Assembly (NCBI RefSeq): GCF_008710285.1
Contig: NZ_VYQF01000001.1
Span: 1,683,501 to 1,747,500 of the forward strand
Length of the DNA stretch: 64,000 nt
Reading direction: 5' to 3'
Source of the DNA: Ginsengibacter hankyongi
GTDB taxonomy: Bacteria > Bacteroidota > Bacteroidia > Chitinophagales > Chitinophagaceae
The notes below the pieces were generated by a model. That model saw nothing but the letters and a program-made list of their open reading frames with translations, ran no database searches and had not been told where the DNA came from. The position numbers and the translations under genes are program-made. Positions 8,203-16,500 of the stretch are shown in pieces (the stretch's first letter is position 1; every line of letters begins with the position of its first letter).

Positions 8203-9537
8203 TTACTGGATATTTAATTGAACAATAGTATCTGTATCATTAGTTTTAATTCCATCCAGATATATAAAGGTGCCTTCATGCATTTGCTTGAATTTCACTT
8301 TGCTTCCACCTGCAAATGTTGATGCGCTGATAATCTTTTCTTTTAAATCCGGAGTAAAAATATAGGTTTCATTTTCGGTTACATTCAAAAGATGAACATA
8401 TAATTTTTTATTCTCAGCAGTTATTACTCCCCACTTTTGCGGCTCAACAATATTTCCTTTCGTCCCATAAATGGTTTTTCCATTTTCCTTTAACCATTGT
8501 CCAATTTCCTGTAATGTATAAACAAATTCCGGTTGTATCTTACCGTTAGGCATAGGTCCCACGTTCAATAAAAAGTTAGCATTTCTGCCTGCAGCGTTTA
8601 CTAAATAGTGAATTAATTCTTTTACTGATTTATAACTGGTATCAGTAATATTAAAGCCCCATGAATTATTCATGGTTTCGCAGGTTTCCAAAGGAAGCTG
8701 TTGCGATGGTTGCTGAAAACTTAATCCTGACCTGTTTTGACCCGGAAGATCTTTCTCAAACATTTGGAAATCTTCGCCGGGAAATGGTGTAAGATGGTGA
8801 TTGTTACCTATGAGACATCGTGGTTGGAGTTTATGAATCAATCCATAAATTTCGTCTAAACGCCAGTTAATTCTTGGTGAACGATCAACAGTTCCTTCCG
8901 GCGCTGTCTGATCCCAATAGCCATCAAACCAAATACCCGCAATTGTTCCATAATTAGTCAGCAATTCCGTAAGCTGATTTTTCATGAATTGAAGATAACT
9001 GGCATAATCTCCTTTTCCTTTTCGCCCGGTATGCTGGCCGGTTCTGCCGGTTTCATGCGGGTAATCTTCTCTCGTCCAGTCCAGCAAAGAATAGTATAGA
9101 AATAATTGTATGCCTTGTTTATGACATTCATCCGCAATTAATTTTACCACGTCTTTTTTAAAAGGCGTGTTCATTATATTAAAATCAGAATACTTTGTAT
9201 TCCACATACTAAATCCATCATGATGGCGGGTAATTAAAGTGATGTATTTCATCCCCGCATTTTTGGCCATGCTCACCCATGCTGCTGCATCAAAGTCAAT
9301 GGGATTAAAAAAGTCCATTAGCCTCCTGTAATTTTTAACGGTAATGTTCCTGTTGTTCATTACCCACTCTCCATCGCCGGGAATGCTGAATGGTCCCCAA
9401 TGTATAAAGAGGCCAAACCTGTCGTTACTGAAAACTTCACGTGCCTTCAAATTCTCAAGAGTTGGCGTGTACGTCTGCGCTTTAACGTTAGTAACAAAAA
9501 AAAGAACGGATACAAATAAAAAAAACAGTCTTTTCAT
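8203..9537 (-). CDS. GH29 alpha-L-fucosidase, exported
   Basis: A 444-residue glycoside hydrolase family 29 enzyme predicted to release L-fucose from glycans. A signal peptide (MKRLFFLFVSVLFFVTNVKAQ) directs export. Family segments include FGLFIHWGPFSIPG, ITRHHDGFSMWNTKYSDF and GIWFDGYWD, whose first Asp, near residue 205, is the expected nucleophile. LLNVGPMPNGKI and a C-terminal beta domain complete the family layout. No sugar transporter or SusC/D pair lies beside it, so it is not part of a local utilization locus. Whether fucose is the substrate is inferred from the family. Confidence 0.92.
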   Translation of the reverse strand: MKRLFFLFVSVLFFVTNVKAQTYTPTLENLKAREVFSNDRFGLFIHWGPFSIPGDGEWVMNNRNITVKNYRRLMDFFNPIDFDAAAWVSMAKNAGMKYITLITRHHDGFSMWNTKYSDFNIMNTPFKKDVVKLIADECHKQGIQLFLYYSLLDWTREDYPHETGRTGQHTGRKGKGDYASYLQFMKNQLTELLTNYGTIAGIWFDGYWDQTAPEGTVDRSPRINWRLDEIYGLIHKLQPRCLIGNNHHLTPFPGEDFQMFEKDLPGQNRSGLSFQQPSQQLPLETCETMNNSWGFNITDTSYKSVKELIHYLVNAAGRNANFLLNVGPMPNGKIQPEFVYTLQEIGQWLKENGKTIYGTKGNIVEPQKWGVITAENKKLYVHLLNVTENETYIFTPDLKEKIISASTFAGGSKVKFKQMHEGTFIYLDGIKTNDTDTIVQLNIQ

Positions 9538-9645
9538 TTTGATTTATTTTATGGAGAGATTTTTAAAACAATTTAAAGATATTGTACTTCTCCAACTTTT
9601 TCTTTTTTTAAAAATTAAAATGAACTAAAAATAACCAGTGCTTAT

Positions 9646-9686
9646 AAATATAAATGCTACAGATTTGAGCTGTGGCATTTATATTT
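9646..9686. terminator. Long hairpin terminator between DUF2807 and fucosidase genes
   Basis: A 17-bp stem (9646-9662 with 9670-9686), perfect except for one T/G pair, encloses the 7-base loop ATTTGAG. It lies just downstream of the DUF2807 stop on the minus strand and upstream of the fucosidase, which reads the same way. T-rich sequence follows on both sides, most clearly on the plus strand. The natural reading is the transcription end of the DUF2807 gene. Confidence 0.75.
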
Positions 9687-9702
9687 TTTGAAGGAACAAT
9701 TA

Positions 9703-10425
9703 TTACATTTTCAAAACTTTTCCGCTGCCGGCAACTTTACTATTTATTTTTGCAGCATTTCCTTTATAAAAAACATTTCCGCTTCCACTTATTTTTGCAT
9801 CAATACTGTTGCTTGCATATACTTTTACATTTCCGCTTCCATTTATTTTTGCGTCAACGTCGTTACTATTAACGTCGCTGCAATCAATATTTCCACTACC
9901 GCTTATATGAGCGCTTAAAGTATTTGTTTCCTTTCCTTTTAAATTTATATTTCCGCTTCCTGATATTGAAAGGTCAAGGTCTTTAAAGGTGTCAAAGTCT
10001 AATGTAAGATTCCCGGAACCCGATACGGCCATATCTGTTTTAGTATCATTGGTGAATGCTCCACTTCCGCTGATATTACCGCTCCCACTTAATTGTAGTG
10101 AATTTATTTTCGTCATCGATACATGTACATTCATTTTTGACTTTGATCTAAGATTTACATTCTTCTTTGGCTTTATAGATAGTTTTCCATTTTCGACTGT
10201 GGTTTCAATATACGGGAGAAGGTTCTCGTCAGCCTCTATTGTTATGCTGTTTGAATTTCCATAAGCAATCTGAACATTCATAGAACCCTGTGAAGCGAGT
10301 GAGGTAAAATTGCTCAATTCGCGGGTTTCTTTTTTTATTTGCCCGTCGCCTTTAATGGTTTCCCATCTTTGTGCAAATGAGTTAATGCTTATTAGAGTAA
10401 ATAAGCCGATCAATAACTTTTTCAT
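9703..10425 (-). CDS. Head-GIN domain (DUF2807) exported repeat protein
   Basis: A 240-residue exported protein with a signal peptide (MKKLLIGLFTLISINSFA). After the head (FTSLASQGSMNVQIAYGN, then EADENLLPYIETTVENG), residues about 110-235 contain seven or eight (S/N/A)GSGN/K turns, each followed by short beta strands, as expected for a right-handed beta helix. DUF2807 proteins are widespread in Bacteroidota; the biochemical role is unknown, and envelope or adhesin-like functions are only guesses. The gene reads the same way as the large glucan synthase upstream but is separated from it by 170 bases. Confidence 0.88.
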   Translation of the reverse strand: MKKLLIGLFTLISINSFAQRWETIKGDGQIKKETRELSNFTSLASQGSMNVQIAYGNSNSITIEADENLLPYIETTVENGKLSIKPKKNVNLRSKSKMNVHVSMTKINSLQLSGSGNISGSGAFTNDTKTDMAVSGSGNLTLDFDTFKDLDLSISGSGNINLKGKETNTLSAHISGSGNIDCSDVNSNDVDAKINGSGNVKVYASNSIDAKISGSGNVFYKGNAAKINSKVAGSGKVLKM

Positions 10426-10595
10426 ACTATATAATTTTTTTGTTGGAGATAGAGGTAGTACGGATGATAAATAAAAAAGTTACAGTAAAAGCTGGATAAC
10501 TTTTAATGTAACCTAAAAGCAAAAAAACATTCAGCAACATGAATAGCTAATACTAGCTCAAACGTAATTAAAATAATCGCCCACCGCCTGTAACA

Positions 10596-13500
10596 CTATA
10601 TAAAAAATTCCACTTTATGTGTAACTCCATCATTTATGAGAAAAATAAATGTATTGCTTTGCTCTTTGCCATCAATTATTAACCTGGCCGGTTCATTGTT
10701 TAGTACTTTTTTCAATTCAATTTCATACGTCGTATCCATATAGCGATAATTAATCTTTAATGAATTCCATTCAGCAGGAATGCATGGAGTAAAATACAAA
10801 GTATCTCCTTTGCGTTTAAACCCTGCAAAAGATTCAAGAACCAACTGGTACATCCACCCGGCAGATCCTGTATACCAGGTCCAACCACCGCGGCCTTTAT
10901 TATTTGGCTCTGCGTATACATCGGCCGCAATTACATAGGGTTCCACTTTGTAGATACCTATTTTTGAAGCATCACTACCGCGATTAACCGGGTTGATCAT
11001 TTTCAATAGTTCCCATGTTGTTTCCTTATCACCCAAAGCAGCAAAAGCCATTACCAACCAAATAGCAGCATGAGTGTATTGCCCACCATTCTCTCTTACA
11101 CCTGGTACATAGCCCTTGATATAACCGGGATTCATGTCAGATTTATCAAAAGGTGGATCGAACAATTGTATCATGCCATCTTCTTTACGAACAAGATATT
11201 TACCGGCAGATTGCATAGCAGTAAGCGAACGTTCTTTCTCGCCTCCTTTTGATAAAACCGACCAACTCTGTGATATTGAATCAATCTTACATTCTTCATT
11301 TTCCTTAGAGCCGAGCGGAGAGCCATTGTCAAAATAAGCCCTGCGATACCATTCACCATCCCATGCATTTTTATTGATATTTATTTTTAGGGTTTCTGCG
11401 GACAGCTTGCATTTTTCTGCAAATGCCTTGTCATTTTTTCGCCTGGCTATTTCTATAAAATTTATTAAAACATTATATAGAAAGAAAGCCAGCCAAACAC
11501 TTTCTCCTTTGCCATGATTACCAACTTTATCCATGCCATCATTCCAGTCGCCGGAACCCATAAAAGGCAAACCATGTTCTCCGAAACGCAGTCCATGTTC
11601 AATTGCTATTACGCAATGTTCATAGATTGTTGCCATTTTATCTGACCTTATGGGAAGATCATAATACGATTCTTCACCCGCGTTTAATAAACGGCCCTCA
11701 AGAAAATTGACAGACTCATTTAATATACCGATATCGCCCGAAGTATCTATATATTTTGAGGTAACATAAGGTAACCAGAGGTAATCATCGGAGCAGGTGG
11801 TGCGAACGCCACGACCTTTAGGTGGATGCCACCAGTGTTGCACATCGCCTTCAATAAATTGTCTTGAAGCACAAAGCAATATCTGTTCTTTTACCAGTGC
11901 AGGTTTCAGGTGAACCAATGACAATACATCTTGTAACTGGTCTCTGAAACCAAATGCGCCACCAGATTGATAAAATCCTGTTCTTGCCCAAATGCGACAA
12001 CTTAATGTTTGATAATTCAGCCATCCGTTTGCAAGTATATTAGTGGCAACATCAGGCGTTTCAATTTGTATCGTTCCCAAAGAATATTGCCAGAATTGTT
12101 TTACTTTTTCCAATGAATTTTGAGCAACCATACTTCCCTCAAACCGTTGTATTAGAGCAAGGGCTTCCTCCATGTTTCTACCTGCCCCCAAACGAAATAT
12201 AACTTCCCGTACTTCATCTTCAACAAGATCAAATGCAACTTGTATAGCAGCACATGGGTCCAAAGCTGCGCCTCTTTTTCCTGAAAGTCGTACGCGGTTC
12301 ATAGCATCTGGATTGCTGACTGTCCCATTTCGCCCTATAAATTCTGAACGGTCTGTGGTAAATGTCCTTACCGTATCATCCGTATCAAAAAAAGCAACCC
12401 GACTTTCAAATTCCAAACTGTATGCATTTCTTGCAAGTACGGCCCCGCTTCGTTTATCCATCTCTGTTATCGTATGCATCAATGATTTTGAACGGATGTC
12501 TCCAAGCACCCATTCCATATATCCTGTTATAGAAATGCGCCGCGCCCTGCCGGAACTATTTTTTATTTTTAATATGATAAATTTAATTGGTGCCTCTATA
12601 TCAGTGAAAATAGTCATTGAAGACGCAATGCCATCTTCCAAATGTTCAATGATGCTATAGCCAAAACCATGTTTTGTAACATAAGCTGATGTACCACCGC
12701 ATGGTAAAGAAGTTGGTGACCAAAATTTTCCGTTCTCTTCATCCCTGATATAAAAAGCTTCTCCTTTTAAATCGGTAACCGGGTCATTATTCCATGGAGT
12801 AAGCCTGATTTCATGGGCATTTTCAACCCATGTATAAGACTGGCCGCTTTCAGAAACGATGGTGCCGAATTGAGGATTGCCCAATACATTAATCCATGGA
12901 GCGGGAGTTTTTTGACCGGGGGCTGTAATAATAACATATTCTTTTCCGTCTTTTGAAAATCCACCAAGCCCATTAAAAAATTGTAGTTCATTTGAAAAAG
13001 AAGTAACATCTATAGAAGTATCTAAAGAAGGATAAAATTTAGTTGGGGCAAAAAGAGGAATAGTTGATTTTAATTTATTTGTCCTGTTAATTTGCTCTTC
13101 CAGTGATCCAAGTGAATCTGAAATTACCACGTGTGCTACGGTATTAAATAATATCCTGTCTTCGTTCGATATCTGGTCAGCAGATCTTATAAAAATTCCT
13201 CCCGGCTGATCTTTTAAATTTCCTGAAACTCCCGGTGCTACTAACCCATGGATCCTGTCGTTCAATATCTGACGGTAACCGCCATGATCATCGTTCCATA
13301 TCACAAGATCAGTAATCAGCCCTTTTAAGTACCAATAGGCATGAGCTTGTACCATTTGCCGAACCAACTCAATATTTTCAATGTCTTCAATCTTCAAAAG
13401 AATGATGGGCAGGTCTCCGGAAATTCCATAGCTCCATAAGCCAGATTGGCCTCGTTGATTTTTAATAATGGTTGCCGCGTCTGTGCGCAAGGAAGAATTA

Positions 13501-16500
13501 GCATAAATGATGGATCCTGCAAGTTTGCTGTATAATAGCGTATCAGCCTCCACTGCATTTATTTGCCGTAATATTACCTGGCTATGTGTCCATGCCAGTT
13601 CCAGTCCGCGATTTATTAAATTTCTGTCCTGGTATTTTTCCACAAGGTTATTGCATAGTTCTTTGGTTTCGGCTATTCCAAAAATCATATCAATAGTTGC
13701 AGATTGATATGGCTCCAGCAAAATCCGGTATTGAATAGAAACGATGGGGTCAAGAACAGAACCACTACTTCCTGATAATCCGTTTTCCCGCTCTATCGCT
13801 TGGGGATTATTAACAGTATTGCCCCTGCCTATAAATTTATCTCTTGCTGTTTCGTATGATATATGCTGAATTTCTGCATGATGAACTTTCATTAAATGAA
13901 ACATCCATGGATTTTGTTCTTCTTCTGAACGGGGTCTGCGGGTACAAATGATAGCGTGCCGGTGCTCGTTAATTTCAGTTTGAACAAACAGGTTGCTAAA
14001 CGCAGGATGTAATTCGTCTGCTATAGATGTCGCTAATACCACTTCTGCATAACTGGTTATTTCAATTGACCTTCTCTTACGCGAACGGTTGACAATATGC
14101 ACTCTCCTTAATTCTATATCATCTTCCGGAGATACAACAATTTCGGTATGCGTTTCCATTGATGCGTCTCTGCGACGAAATTCTGCCCGACCCTGTGAAA
14201 AAACAGCTTCATAATTATCGCCCTGTTTTAACGTTGGTTGAAAAGAAGCTGACCATGTGTTGTTCTTATCAAGATCGCGAATGTAGCAGAAAGTGCCCCA
14301 GTTATCGCATGTGCAATCTTCACGCCAGCGGGTAAGGGCTATATTTTTCCACTTGCTATAGCCACCTCCGGAGTTTGTAATCATTACATGGTAACGGCCA
14401 TTGGATAACAATTGCACTTCTGGTATAATAGTGTGAGGAGTGTTGATTACCCTCATTAATTCAGTGCCACCAGGCGTTACACTTATATCAGATTCATGTA
14501 TGGTTGGCGAATAGAAAGTCGTAATTCTTGGTATTCTTTCCTGCAACAACAATAGGGCAGATCTCATTTGAAGATCTGCTTCAAACCGTTTTTGCAATGG
14601 TTTATTTAAAAGAAGGTAACTTATCGATAAAAAACCCATTCCTTGATGATGAGCCATAAATGACCTTATCACTGCGTGGTTTGTTCGTCTTGGCAACCTT
14701 GATGATGTGTAATCTATTGCTTCGTAGAAACCGTACCTGCCCGCAAAACCTGCCTGTTCCAATGTCAACAAATTATCGTAAGCCTGCTCGGGTGCTACCA
14801 TTAATGCCATTATCGTAGCATAAGGTGCAATTACCAAATCTTCCCCCAATCCTCTTTTAAATCCCACGCCTGGTATACCAAATGCCCGGTATTGATAATT
14901 AAGATTTGCATCTAACAAATTATAACCTGATTCTGAAATACCCCAGGGTACTCCCCGTTTTTTCCCATACTCTATCTGCTTTTGAACAATAGCTTTATTG
15001 GTTTGGTCAAGCAATGTGTTTTCGTAGGAAGGCATTATTAACAAAGGCATCAGGTATTCGAACATTGAGCCGCTCCATGATAGAAGGATAGGCGTTGCTC
15101 CATGGTTGGTGAGCTGCCTGCCTAACGCAAACCAGCTTTGCTGCGGTAATTTACCCTGTGCAATTGCTACAAAAGTTGTTACTCTCGCCTCAGAGGCAAG
15201 CAAATCGTAAAAGCTATTATCCTTTCTATGTTCATCTTCGTTATACCCGATGGATAACAAATGCTGCGTTTTGTCGTATAAAAAGTCATATTCAATTTTA
15301 GAAAGTTCTGTACATCTTATTACAAGTTGCCTGATGTTGCGCAGTTTTTCTTTGGCATATCTTGCAGATTCTGTAATACATGCCCTGAAACCGTTCAGCC
15401 ATTCATTTTCTGTTGCACTATTTCCTGTATCGTAACACGCAATTATTTCTTCGAGTAATAATTCTTCATTTTTTGCTACCTCATTTAAAGTAGGTGATAT
15501 TGGAAGATGAGGAAAGAGATGCTGAAACTTTTCAGGAAAGGGAGTTAACGATATCCATGATAAAAAGATTGATACATCCCGTTTCATGTTATTTAATTGA
15601 TCAGATACCTTTTCTGCCCACCAGTCATCTTCATTTCCCGGTTCCAGATCTAGTTCAACAAGTATATGTCTAAAAGATACATCCAGCTCATCCAGATAAG
15701 ATTTAAGAGAAGCTAAGCTATCAATCTTCAATGGAAATGTGTATTCTAATTGCTGTTTAAACTGCCTTAGCGCTGAAGCATCTCCTGTTTTTTCTATAAG
15801 GATTTCTAAAGTGTCTAGCAAACCTTCGAATAATTTTTCAGGTATTATTTTTTCATCGGCGATGGTTAACAAACCTTGTTTTAAAATCAAAATATGTCCA
15901 ACAAAATTTCCGCTGTCTACCGTAGAAATATATTTTGGGGTTAAGGGAATCAATGAAATCGTATCGTACCAATTATAGAGATGGCCATTGTATTTTTCCA
16001 ACTTCATTAGTGTATTAATCGTGTTAGTTGTACGCTCAATTAAAACGCTGTTTGTAATGTATCCAAAATCTCGGGCCGTAAGATTGGCAAGCAAACATAA
16101 TCCTATGTTTGTTGGTGAAGTGCGGTGGGCAATTCTTTCAACAGGATGTTCCTGGTAATTATCAGGCGGTAACCAATTATCTTCCGGCCCAACAAATGTT
16201 TCAAAGAACCGCCATATCTTTCGTGCCAGCTTGTGCAGGTATAAATTTTGGGGAACAGATAATTCTATCTTTTTTTCTGGAACAGGAAGACTTACGTACC
16301 ACGCAATGAATGGAGCTGCCAGCCAGCTAATCAGAAACGGAAAAGCAATAACAAGAGTAAAGGGATAATATATACTTACGTATAAGAAGGAAACGACAGA
16401 TAAAAAAGGCGCAGACCACATTTTAATGTATGCATTGGTAACGGTTTTTCTTTCAAGCCGGTAATTACTATAAGGGTTCCATTGCAAAAGATTTTTTCTT

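Noticed and set aside
9672..9918. Plus-strand frames opposite the DUF2807 gene (Phe/His/Leu-rich)
   Set aside because: They are the antisense of the GSGN repeats in the minus-strand gene; no family match.
9703..10100. Repetitive GGAAGCGGAAAT-type DNA (antisense TTTCCGCTTCC) resembling a repeat array
   Set aside because: It is the coding sequence of the GSGN beta-helix repeats, with variable spacing, not a CRISPR array.
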